NCBI GenBank assembly: GCA_028873155.1
Contig: JAGWML010000067.1
Coordinates: 1 to 12,587, forward strand
Length of the DNA: 12,587 nucleotides
Direction: 5' to 3'
Source: Acidobacteriota bacterium
Lineage (GTDB): Bacteria; Acidobacteriota; Terriglobia; Terriglobales; Acidobacteriaceae
The position numbers and the translations under genes were made by a program. Positions 1 to 7,000 of this stretch are shown piece after piece. The notes beneath the pieces are model-generated. The model ran no database searches. It was not told the origin of the DNA and was given only the letters and a program-made list of their open reading frames with translations. The first letter of the stretch is position 1. The number at the start of each line of letters is the position of its first letter.

Positions 1-40
1 CTTCCTAGCCTTCCGCGCGGCATTTGCTCGCTTTTCGCCT

Positions 41-69
41 TTGGAACTGTCATCCGCCGCCGTGCTATC
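41..69 (+). promoter_or_regulatory. Candidate sigma70-type promoter, weak
   Basis: TTGGAA (41-46) and GCTATC (64-69) are separated by 17 bases. The -35 match is fair (4 of 6) and the -10 match is poor. If used, it would give a leader of roughly 315 bases before the aminotransferase, containing the three hairpins at 217-327. This is an inference from spacing alone. Confidence 0.25.
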
Positions 70-216
70 CTCGGGTCAGCGGGATTTCCATGCAGACGCG
101 CACCATTCTTGCCGCATCGCTCGTTCCGGCCTCCAGGCGCTGGTCCCGTGCGCGCGCCCGCATCATCTGCCCGCGCAAGCATCTCCGCGTGCTGCCCATC
201 CGCACGCGACCTAGTC

Positions 217-327
217 TCTTCGGCGGCGATTAGTACCGGACCGCCGAAGATCCTCGCCCGTTGTTAGCGTTCGCCCACTGTGGCGAGCGGAAATGAGCGG
301 CCCCACGTTGCCGGGGCCCGTGGCCGC
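217..327 (+). other. Cluster of three inverted repeats in the leader region
   Basis: There are three consecutive potential stem-loops. The first is a perfect 10-bp arm pair, TCTTCGGCGG (217-226) and CCGCCGAAGA (241-250), with a 14-base loop. The second is CGTTCGCC (268-275) with GGCGAGCG (282-289), eight pairs including one G-U, and a 6-base loop. The third is GCGG (297-300) plus CCACG (303-307) pairing with CGTGG (319-323) plus CCGC (324-327), with a two-base bulge. None is followed by a T tract, so they are not standard intrinsic terminators. They could be a structured 5' leader of the aminotransferase mRNA, a small RNA, or the 3' end of an upstream transcript. No known riboswitch class was recognised. 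Confidence 0.45.
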
Positions 328-392
328 GCACCTGCCCGCCGGAGCTCGTCACGCACGCGCCACACAACCGAATCTGCCGAGGACACAAGATC

Positions 393-1787
393 ATGACCAA
401 GCAGGAAATGCACGCTCAGTTCGGACCAAAACTGAAAGGCGCTCTGCCGGGGCCGAAGGCCAAAGCCGCCGTCGAGGCCGACACACGCTACATCTCGCCC
501 AGTTACACCCGTTCCTATCCCCTCGTCGCGCGCCGCGGCCGCGGCATCCGCGTGGAAGATGTGGACGGCAATGAGTTTCTCGACTTCGCCGCAGGGATCG
601 CCGTGACTTCCACCGGCCATTGCCACCCCGAAGTCGTCGCCGCAATTCAGAAGCAGGCTGCCGAGCTCATCCATATCTCCGGCACCGACTTCTACAACGA
701 GCCGCTCACCGATCTTGCCGCGCGGCTCTCTTCAATTGCCCCCATGCCCGGCCCGCACAAGTTCTTCTACGGCAACTCAGGCGCCGAGGCCATCGAGTGC
801 GCCATGAAGCTCGCCCGCTACCATACCGGCCGCCAGCACATCATCGCCTTTCTCGGCGCCTTCCACGGCCGCACCATGGGCGCGCTCTCGCTCACCGGGT
901 CCAAGCCGCAGCAAAAGCGCCGCTTCGCCCCGCTCGTCCCCGGCGTCACCCACGTCCGCTATCCCTATGCCTATCGCGGCTGCACCGGCGGCCCGCAGGC
1001 CGAAGAGGAGTTCGCGCTCGGCTGCGCAAGGTACATCGAAGAGAAGCTCTTCAAGACCATCCTGCCCCCTGAAGAAGTTGCGGCCATCTTCGTCGAGCCC
1101 ATCCAGGGTGAAGGCGGATACGTCGTCGCGCCCACAAACTTCCTGCGCGAGCTGCGCGCCCTCTGCGACCGTCACGGCATCCTGCTGGTGGTCGATGAGG
1201 TGCAGTCCGGCGCCGGCCGCACCGGCAAGTGGTGGGCCATCGAGCACTCCGGCGTCCAGCCAGACATCGTCTGCATGGCCAAAGGCATTGCCAGCGGCAT
1301 GCCTCTCGGCGTCTGCATGAGCCGCGCCGAGGTCATGGACTGGGTCCCCGGGTCGCACGCCTCCACCTTCGGCGGCAATCCCATCTCCATCGCCGCTGCC
1401 CTCGCCACCATCGACATCATCGAGCGCGAGGCCATGGGCAATGCTGCCCGTGTCGGCGCCATGATCATGGAACGCCTCAACGGCTGGAAGAAGACGCATC
1501 CCATGGTCGGCGACGTCCGCGGCCGCGGCCTGATGATCGGCATCGAGCTGGTGAAGGACAAGGCCACGCGCGAACCCGCGCCTGCGGTTCGCAACCGGGT
1601 CGAAACCCTCGCCTTCGAGCGCGGCCTCATGGTCCTCGGCTGTGGAGAAACCTCGCTGCGCCTCTGCCCGCCCCTCGTCGTCAACGAGCACGAAGCGACG
1701 GTCGCTCTCGATATCCTTGAGGAAGCCCTCACCCTTGCCGAGAACGAGCATGCCCATACCGGTCAGCTCACCGGCGCAACCGCATAG
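393..1787 (+). CDS. Class III PLP-dependent aminotransferase (acetylornithine/4-aminobutyrate aminotransferase family)
   Basis: This is a 464-residue, full-length fold-type I enzyme of the class III (omega) aminotransferase family, expected in the cytoplasm. Visible signatures are NSGAEA (128-133) for PLP phosphate binding, AFHGRT (156-161) with the aromatic residue that stacks on PLP, EPIQGEGG (235-242), VVDEVQSG (267-273 region) with D268 contacting the pyridine nitrogen, and MAKG with K297 as the Schiff-base lysine. STFGGNP (324-330) follows. All catalytic positions are intact. The ATG at 393 has GAGGA nine bases upstream. The exact substrate is open. There is no arginine-biosynthesis neighbour to support ArgD. 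The N-terminal part (GPKAKA, then GIAVTSTGHCHPEV, then a GTDFYNEP-type segment) recalls the GABA-aminotransferase-like subgroup, which also contains archaeal amino acid racemases. Candidates are therefore GABA or ornithine aminotransferase, or racemase. It appears to be monocistronic, since a strong terminator follows. Confidence 0.93.
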   Translation: MTKQEMHAQFGPKLKGALPGPKAKAAVEADTRYISPSYTRSYPLVARRGRGIRVEDVDGNEFLDFAAGIAVTSTGHCHPEVVAAIQKQAAELIHISGTDFYNEPLTDLAARLSSIAPMPGPHKFFYGNSGAEAIECAMKLARYHTGRQHIIAFLGAFHGRTMGALSLTGSKPQQKRRFAPLVPGVTHVRYPYAYRGCTGGPQAEEEFALGCARYIEEKLFKTILPPEEVAAIFVEPIQGEGGYVVAPTNFLRELRALCDRHGILLVVDEVQSGAGRTGKWWAIEHSGVQPDIVCMAKGIASGMPLGVCMSRAEVMDWVPGSHASTFGGNPISIAAALATIDIIEREAMGNAARVGAMIMERLNGWKKTHPMVGDVRGRGLMIGIELVKDKATREPAPAVRNRVETLAFERGLMVLGCGETSLRLCPPLVVNEHEATVALDILEEALTLAENEHAHTGQLTGATA

Positions 1788-1805
1788 CGCTTCGAACAAG
1801 TCATC

Positions 1806-1845
1806 CGGGCAGGCTGCAGATCCTTGTGCGCCTGCCCGCTTTTTT
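1806..1845 (+). terminator. Rho-independent terminator of the aminotransferase gene
   Basis: The arms CGGGCAGGC (1806-1814) and GCCTGCCCG (1830-1838) are perfectly complementary over nine bases. The stem can be extended inside by GCA (1816-1818) with TGC (1827-1829) across a single bulged T. The second arm is followed by C and then six T (1840-1845). It lies 18 bases after the aminotransferase stop codon and is the best terminator in the window. Confidence 0.9.
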
Positions 1846-1886
1846 GACTCCAGCTTGGCAGACGCCCGTCTCACCCGTGACAATGG

Positions 1887-2378
1887 ATGCCAATGGCGTG
1901 GAACACCGGGCTCCGTCTCTCTGCACTTGAGAAAACTCTGCACAGCCTCGACCGGCTTTCCGTCTGGCGAGGACGCGCCCAGCTACTCCCCGCACACCTT
2001 GCCACCGGCCTCGCAGGAGAAGATGCCGCTTTCTTCTACCTGCGGCGCAAAGGCTACACCGTCGTTGCCCGCCGCTGGGCCTCCGGTGATGTGCCAGGGG
2101 ATGTGGACCTGATTGCCTGGCAGGGCAGTCTGCTCTGCTTCATCGAAGTGAAAACCCGCACTGCCCGCGACGCCACCCCGGCTCACGCCGCCGTCGATGA
2201 AGACAAGCGCCGCATCTTGCGCCGTCTGGCCCGGCGTTACCTGCGCCAACTCCCCCTCGATACCCCGCCCGAGACCCGCTTCGACGTCGTCAGCGTTTAC
2301 CTGATTCCAGGCCAAACGGCTCAATTAGAACACTTTGAGAGCGCCTTCGACCGCGCGCCTTCCTCCCGTCACGACTAA
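1887..2378 (+). CDS. yraN: YraN/UPF0102 family protein (predicted endonuclease-like fold)
   Basis: This 163-residue protein carries the UPF0102 signature: GLAGEDAAFFYLRRKGY (41-57), then GDVDLIA (71-77) and FIEVKTR (85-91). D74, E87 and K89 form the (E/D)...(D/E)xK pattern of restriction-endonuclease-like folds. A nuclease or Holliday-junction-related role is often suggested for the family, but its function is not established. The conserved domain begins near residue 41, so the protein carries about 35-40 extra N-terminal residues compared with the usual ~120-residue members. The start is uncertain: ATG at 1887 and in-frame ATG at 1893 are both possible, and neither has a strong Shine-Dalgarno sequence. 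It starts 41 bases after the aminotransferase terminator, so it needs its own promoter or read-through. No clear promoter was seen. Confidence 0.88.
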   Translation: MPMAWNTGLRLSALEKTLHSLDRLSVWRGRAQLLPAHLATGLAGEDAAFFYLRRKGYTVVARRWASGDVPGDVDLIAWQGSLLCFIEVKTRTARDATPAHAAVDEDKRRILRRLARRYLRQLPLDTPPETRFDVVSVYLIPGQTAQLEHFESAFDRAPSSRHD

Positions 2379-2430
2379 GCCGGCTCACTCGGCCAGGCCT
2401 TCGGTCGCTGGGATCGCGTCGCAGGCACAA

Positions 2431-2450
2431 TATATTTGTTGCAACAAATA
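2431..2450 (+). promoter_or_regulatory. Palindromic operator over the -10 region of the YceI gene (copy 1)
   Basis: TATTTGTTGCAACAAATA (2433-2450) is a perfect 18-bp palindrome. A -10-like hexamer, TATATT (2431-2436, five of six), overlaps its left edge. A weak -35-like CTGGGA (2408-2413) lies 17 bases upstream. The site is 38 bases before the GTG start of the YceI gene. The same sequence recurs before pirin with the same offset to a -10-like hexamer. The geometry fits a dimeric winged-helix repressor that would block RNA polymerase. MarR-family operators commonly have TTG...CAA dyads, but no regulator gene lies in the window, so the factor is unknown. Confidence 0.78.
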
Positions 2451-2488
2451 CATTGCAGCCTCATCTAAGCAGTAGAAGGAGCAATACC

Positions 2489-3031
2489 GTGACAGATTCT
2501 GTACCCACCACCTGGAAGATTGACCCCGCCCACTCAGCCGCAGAGTTCAAAGTCAGGCACATGATGATTGTGAGCGTGAAGGGCAAGTTCAGCAACATCA
2601 GTGGCAAGCTCACGCTCGATGAAGGCGATATCGCCCGTTCCAGCGTCGAAGCGTCCATTCCTGTCGATACCGTCCATACAGCCGACGCGCAGCGCGATGG
2701 CCACCTCAAAAGCGCGGACTTTTTTGACGCCGAGAAGTTCCCCGTGATGACCTTCCAGTCCACGCGCGTTACCCGTACCGCGCCCGGCGAGTTCACCGTC
2801 ATCGGCGATCTCACCATCCACGGTGTCACCCGCTCGGTCATCTTCTCGGTCGAGGGTTCCACGCAGCCGGCAAAGGATCCCTGGGGCAACCTCCGCATTG
2901 GCGCATCCGCTACCACAAAGATCAACCGCAAGGACTTCGGGCTCGTCTGGAATGCCGCCCTCGAAACCGGTGGCATGCTCGTCGGCGAAGATGTCACGAT
3001 CACCCTCGATGTGGAGTTCATCAAGGGTTGA
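2489..3031 (+). CDS. YceI family protein, cytosolic type
   Basis: The protein has 180 residues from a GTG start at 2489, chosen because AAGGAG (2476-2481) sits seven bases upstream. An in-frame ATG at 2453 lies just 3 bases past the operator, has no RBS and would add a non-conserved tail. YceI-family landmarks are WKIDPAHSAAEFKVRH (9-24), VKGKFSNISG (30-39), RDGHLKSADFFD (69-80), FPVMTFQSTRV (84-94), LTIHGVT (108-114) and INRKDFGL (145-152). The family folds as a lipocalin-like beta barrel, and some members bind polyprenyl lipids. There is no signal peptide, unlike E. coli YceI, so a cytoplasmic location is expected. The ligand is unknown. It probably shares regulation with the downstream pirin through an identical operator rather than through a single operon promoter. 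Confidence 0.93.
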   Translation: MTDSVPTTWKIDPAHSAAEFKVRHMMIVSVKGKFSNISGKLTLDEGDIARSSVEASIPVDTVHTADAQRDGHLKSADFFDAEKFPVMTFQSTRVTRTAPGEFTVIGDLTIHGVTRSVIFSVEGSTQPAKDPWGNLRIGASATTKINRKDFGLVWNAALETGGMLVGEDVTITLDVEFIKG

Positions 3032-3043
3032 CGCATAACTCGC

Positions 3044-3067
3044 GGCCGGTGAATCCTTTCGCCGGCC
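3044..3067 (+). terminator. Short GC-rich hairpin after the YceI gene, possible weak terminator
   Basis: GGCCGG (3044-3049) pairs with CCGGCC (3062-3067) across a 12-base loop, starting 13 bases after the YceI stop. There is no proper T tract, only CTTATACTT. The hairpin also covers the region where the pirin -35 element would lie. Its role as terminator is doubtful. Confidence 0.3.
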
Positions 3068-3069
3068 CT

Positions 3070-3090
3070 TATACTTGTTGCAACAAATAT
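3070..3090 (+). promoter_or_regulatory. Palindromic operator over the -10 region of the pirin gene (copy 2)
   Basis: ATACTTGTTGCAACAAATAT (3071-3090) is a 20-bp palindrome with one mismatched pair (C3074/A3087). Its 12-bp core TTGTTGCAACAA (3075-3086) is perfect and identical to copy 1 at 2436-2447. A -10-like TATACT (3070-3075, five of six) overlaps the left arm exactly as in copy 1. The -35 is weak. It lies 43 bases before the pirin GTG start. Two identical operators at the same promoter offset strongly suggest a common repressor for YceI and pirin. Confidence 0.78.
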
Positions 3091-3133
3091 CACCCTCGCG
3101 CATCCAATACCTGTAAGCCCGAGGAGGTTCACC

Positions 3134-4039
3134 GTGTCGCTTCGTGCCGTTCAACAGATTTCCGAGACCAAACCAACCCTGGAAGGCGCAGGCGTCAAAC
3201 TGCAGCGCGCCTTTGGATTCGGCAAGACCAAAGAGTTCGATCCCTTTCTGCTCTTTGACGACTTCCGCAATGAAAACCCGGCCGACTACATCGCTGGCTT
3301 CCCCTGGCATCCGCATCGTGGCATTGAGACCATCACCTACGTGCTCGCGGGAGAGGTCACTCACGGCGACTCGCTCGGCAACAAGGGCCGCATGACCGCC
3401 GGCGATCTGCAGTGGATGACGGCCGGCAGCGGCATCCTCCATCAGGAGATGCCCAAAGGCGATGTCAACGGCCGCATGCACGGCTTTCAGCTCTGGGCCA
3501 ACCTGCCCGCCTCGCTCAAGATGACGGACCCGCGCTACCAGGACATCCCCGCATCGGCCATCCCCGAGGTCACTGAGGACGATGGAACGCACGCGCGCAT
3601 CCTCTGTGGTGAGTTCTGGGGTAAGCGTGGTCCGGTGGAGGGCGTCGCCGCAGACCCGCAGTACATTGACATCTCGGTTCCGCCCAACACGCGCCGTCGC
3701 ATCCAGGTCGAGACCACGCGCAACGCCTTTGCCTACGTCTTTGCAGGCTCCGGCACCTTCCGCGATGCCTCAGACCCGCAGGCCGTGCTCACCGAATCGG
3801 CAATCGACCCCAATGCGCCCGCGAAGTACGACGCAAAGAATCACTCGCTCGTCTTGTTTGATCGCGGCGATGAGATCGTGGTGCAATCCGGACCGGAAGG
3901 CATCCGCTTTCTCCTCGTCTCCGGCAAACCGATCGAAGAGCCCGTCGCCTGGTACGGCCCGATCGTGATGAACACGCAGGCCGAGTTGCAGCAGGCCATA
4001 CGTGAGCTGCAGAGCGGCTCTTTCATCAAGCACCGCTGA
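3134..4039 (+). CDS. Pirin family protein (bicupin)
   Basis: The protein has 301 residues from a GTG start with GAGGAGG (3121-3127) six bases upstream. The N-terminal cupin holds the pirin signature FPWHPHRGIETITYVLAG (56-73), TAGDLQWMTAGSGILHQE (88-105) and MHGFQLWANLP. The metal ligands are visible as H59, H61, H103 and E105, matching the two His + His + Glu arrangement of iron-binding human pirin. The C-terminal cupin (about 170-290) has the usual FAYVFAGSGTF and VVQSGPEGIRFLLVSGKPIEEPVAWYGPIVMN blocks. Biochemically studied pirins include quercetin 2,3-dioxygenases (E. coli YhhW), redox sensors and regulators of central metabolism, so the substrate cannot be read from sequence. It is the second member of the putative palindrome-controlled regulon with YceI, which fits a stress or redox role. 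It is convergent with the glucan synthase gene. Confidence 0.95.
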   Translation: MSLRAVQQISETKPTLEGAGVKLQRAFGFGKTKEFDPFLLFDDFRNENPADYIAGFPWHPHRGIETITYVLAGEVTHGDSLGNKGRMTAGDLQWMTAGSGILHQEMPKGDVNGRMHGFQLWANLPASLKMTDPRYQDIPASAIPEVTEDDGTHARILCGEFWGKRGPVEGVAADPQYIDISVPPNTRRRIQVETTRNAFAYVFAGSGTFRDASDPQAVLTESAIDPNAPAKYDAKNHSLVLFDRGDEIVVQSGPEGIRFLLVSGKPIEEPVAWYGPIVMNTQAELQQAIRELQSGSFIKHR

Positions 4040-4046
4040 TGCATCG

Positions 4047-4074
4047 GCAGCCGGTTGCCATCGCAGCCGGCTGC
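4047..4074. terminator. Hairpin between convergent pirin and glucan synthase genes
   Basis: GCAGCCGG (4047-4054) pairs perfectly with CCGGCTGC (4067-4074) across a 12-base loop. ATGC (4039-4042) and GCAT (4075-4078) can add an outer helix. It lies in the 43-bp gap between the two stop codons and could act on both strands. Neither side has a clear T tract, so it is a likely transcript-end structure rather than a textbook terminator. Confidence 0.45.
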
Positions 4075-4082
4075 GCATCTTC

Positions 4083-7000
4083 CTACGCGCTTTGCGTCCG
4101 CACCGGCCGATGCAGGAACCACCGCATCACCGAGCGCCAGTCCCGGCTCGCCGGCGTGGCCGTGTACTCCTCCAGCGACGCGTGCAGTGCACCCCGCCGC
4201 ACCGGCATCTCCTCGAGCAACAGCTCAGAGGCCTGCACCAGCCGGTTGGCATGGAACCACCGCTGCACCGCCTTGCTCTCGAGCAGGTTCGTCACCGCCA
4301 GCAGCGACATCCCCAGGTGGTGCGCCATCCACTCCCGCACCAGCTCAGGATTCTCGCGCGACGCCCGGTAGTCCGCGGCCTCGTAGAGCCCAAACGCGCC
4401 TACCCAGCCAGCGGCATCCATCTGCCGCAGATTGCGCAGCGCTTCGCGCGTTTCCACGCCCAGCGCCAGAAAGCTGGAGTACGGCGAAACTACCGGCCCT
4501 GCCGTCGCATCCTCGCTCAGCGCCATCTGCGGCACGCCATATGCATGGTAGCCATAGTGCCTGTGCTCATTCCGCGTCGCGTTGCCTGATTCGGAGATGC
4601 CCCATGGAATCCCGAACGTACGCGCAAAGGCTCGCTGCGCATCCACGCACGCGAGCTGCGTCCGTCCCAGCAGCGTCTCTGCGTCGCTGTGCATCCACAG
4701 AGTTGGCATCAGATACTCAAACATGGTGCCCGTCCACGAGTACAGCACGAACCGCCCAAAAGCATGTACGTGCTGCCGCCCCAGCTTGAACCAGCTCTGC
4801 TGTGGCAGTTCGCCGCGCGCTACTGCGAGGAACGTCGCCATGCGTGCCTCTGAGGCCAGCAGGTCATAGCACGCTTCGTGCCGCTTCTGCGACCGCACGC
4901 TGTACCCAATCGACAGCACTCCGCGCCCCGGATCCGCCAGGAATGCGAAATCCGTCTCCGCGGCCAGACGCTCCGCCTGCTGCGCAATGGTCTCCACCCG
5001 CCCGGCCAACGCGCGCAGATTAGCCTGCGCCACCGGCAGCGCGGCCCGCAGTTGTTCACCCAGCGCCTTCAGCGTTGGCTTGGCCGTGATCGCGCTCCAC
5101 ACGCGGCTCAGCCTTGTGCCCAGCGCCTGCGTAAATCCGATGATCTCCTCAAACGACAACGACTCTGCTTCTTCCCCAATCGCGGGCTGCAACATCTCGC
5201 GAATCGGCGCATACTCTGGCAGCATCCAGGGCAGATAATCCCGCAGCAGGATCAGGATCGCCGTCACTCTCTTGTGTGCCTCCGTCAGCCACCAGCGCGT
5301 CTCGGAGTGCTCATCGGCCGCTGCCGCCGCTGCGGACAACACCGCCTGCGCCGCAGGCAGCCACGCAATCCATTCCTGCGTCGCCGTTGCGCTCGCCGGC
5401 ATCACCAGGCCGCGCAGTGGCACCGCCAGCGACTCATCCAGCTCCATCTGCTGCCAGTAGGTGCGCACTCCCGCAAACAGTTCTGGCCTAAGCAGCGGCT
5501 TCTTCAGCAGCTCGTGCGCGCCAGCCTGCAGCGTATAGAGCGACGCAACAAAGTTGCCGCTGTCCACCGTCGAAACAAACGGGTCCGCATCCAGCGGCAA
5601 GAGCGTCTTCGTGTCGTACCAGTTGAAGAGGTGTCCACGATGCTTCGCCAGCCGAGCGATCACCGTCAGGCTGTTCTGCGTCAGCGCCACACACTCCGGC
5701 GCCGTGATGAAGCCCAGAGCACACGCGGCCTGCCGCGCATTCAGCAGCAGCCCGATGTTCGTGGGCGAGACGCGCGCAGCCTCTGTGAATCCCTCTTCCA
5801 TCACATTGTCGGGAATGAGAAAGTTATGGCGTTCTGTTCCGAAATGCTCGAAGTAGCGCCAGATGCGAAGGGCGTGTCTGCGCAGAAATGCCGCATCCGC
5901 GCGCTTCAACGGCTTGTCGTCGCGCGTCGGCTTGTTCAGCCACAAGGGCACGAAAAACGAGAGCGCCCACAGACCCAGAATCGGACTCGCGTAGTAGATC
6001 GCCCGATGATGCGGCGCGACAAAATACACCAGCGCACCCAGGGCCAGCGCCAGCATCGGTGTCCACATCAGGTAGCGATCCACCGGCGTACGCTTGCCTT
6101 TGCTGCGTTCCGCCTGCGCAGCCGTCTCCCACTCCAGCAGCCGCTCGCCTGTTATGTAGCGGCGCACCAGCGACCGCACTACGGCATCCACGGCCAACAG
6201 CATCTGATGCAGCAGCAGCGCAAAGTTGACGATAACCACAAGCGCAGACTGCCCAAGTCCCGCAAAGGCCTCTGCCGTACCGCCGTTCTCCCCGCTCGCC
6301 CACGCCCGCCCCAGTGCAAATCCAAACTGCACCAGCACCGGGAACAGCAGAAAGGCCAGAGGCACGACCGTCCAGTAGAGTGGCCCGCCGGGGAGCCCCA
6401 GCCAGCCAGCCAGGAACAGCACCACCATCGCCGGATCGACCAGCGACCGCCGCAAGTTGTCGAAGATCTTCCAGCGTGAAATATCCGAGATTGGATTTCG
6501 CACACGCTTACCCGACTCTTCCGGCACGTGAGAAAACATCCACTGCACAATCTGCCAGTCACCGCGCACCCAGCGATGCTTTCGTCGGCTGTAGGCGCTG
6601 TAGTGCGACGGATAATCGTCAATCACTTCCACGTCCGTCACCAGGCCCGCGCGCGCATAGGCGCCTTCAATCAGGTCGTGGCTCAGCAGCGCATTGCGCG
6701 GGAACCGCTTGTCCAGCACGGCATGCAGCGTCGCCACTTCATAGATGCCCTTGCCCGTAAAAATCCCTTCACCGAAGAGATCCTGGTACGCGTCCGAAAC
6801 CGCGCGAGAATAAATATCAAATCCCGTCTGGCCCGAGTACATGCGCGCCAGCCGCGAACGCGACGCCGACTGGACAGCAATACCCACGCGCGGCTGCAGA
6901 ATTCCGTAGCCCGCCGTGACGGTGCGCGATTTGGGATCAATGATCGCCTGATTCAACGGATGCGCCATTGCGCCAGCCAGCCGCGCCGCCGCTCCATGCG

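Larger units (their letters stand above)
1..392. other. Non-coding stretch upstream of the aminotransferase
   Basis: No convincing gene is seen here. The open frames in this stretch are short, arginine- and proline-rich, and look like by-products of high GC content. The stretch holds a weak promoter-like pair (41-69), three inverted repeats (217-327) and the ribosome binding site of the next gene (GAGGA at 379-383, nine bases before the ATG at 393). The first ~200 bases could contain the untranslated end of a gene lying outside the window, which cannot be told from this sequence. Confidence 0.6.

Noticed and set aside
24..233. Possible 69-residue gene at the left edge
   Set aside because: There is no RBS, it is rich in Arg and Pro, and it ends inside the first hairpin region. 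Nothing supports translation.
1860..1871. AGACG-CC-CGTCT dyad before yraN
   Set aside because: It is short, the loop is too small for a hairpin, there is no second copy, and it is expected by chance in GC-rich DNA.
1844..1872. TTGACT at 1844-1849 as a -35 for yraN
   Set aside because: It overlaps the terminator T tract, and no -10-like hexamer is found 16-18 bases downstream.
777..1943. 388-codon open frame on the minus strand
   Set aside because: It lies opposite the aminotransferase, runs through the terminator, and has low-complexity Gly/Ala/Asp-rich composition with no recognisable domain. It is a GC-driven shadow.
2453..2488. ATG at 2453 as start of the YceI protein
   Set aside because: It lies 3 bases after the operator with no RBS, and the added residues are not YceI-like. 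The GTG at 2489 has AAGGAG at ideal spacing.
2534..3592. 352-codon open frame on the minus strand across YceI and pirin
   Set aside because: It crosses two well-supported genes and both operators, with no conserved domain.
4878..6479. 533-codon open frame on the plus strand
   Set aside because: It is antisense to the glucan synthase and the product is Arg/Gln/His-rich with no domain. The synthase motifs on the other strand are clear.
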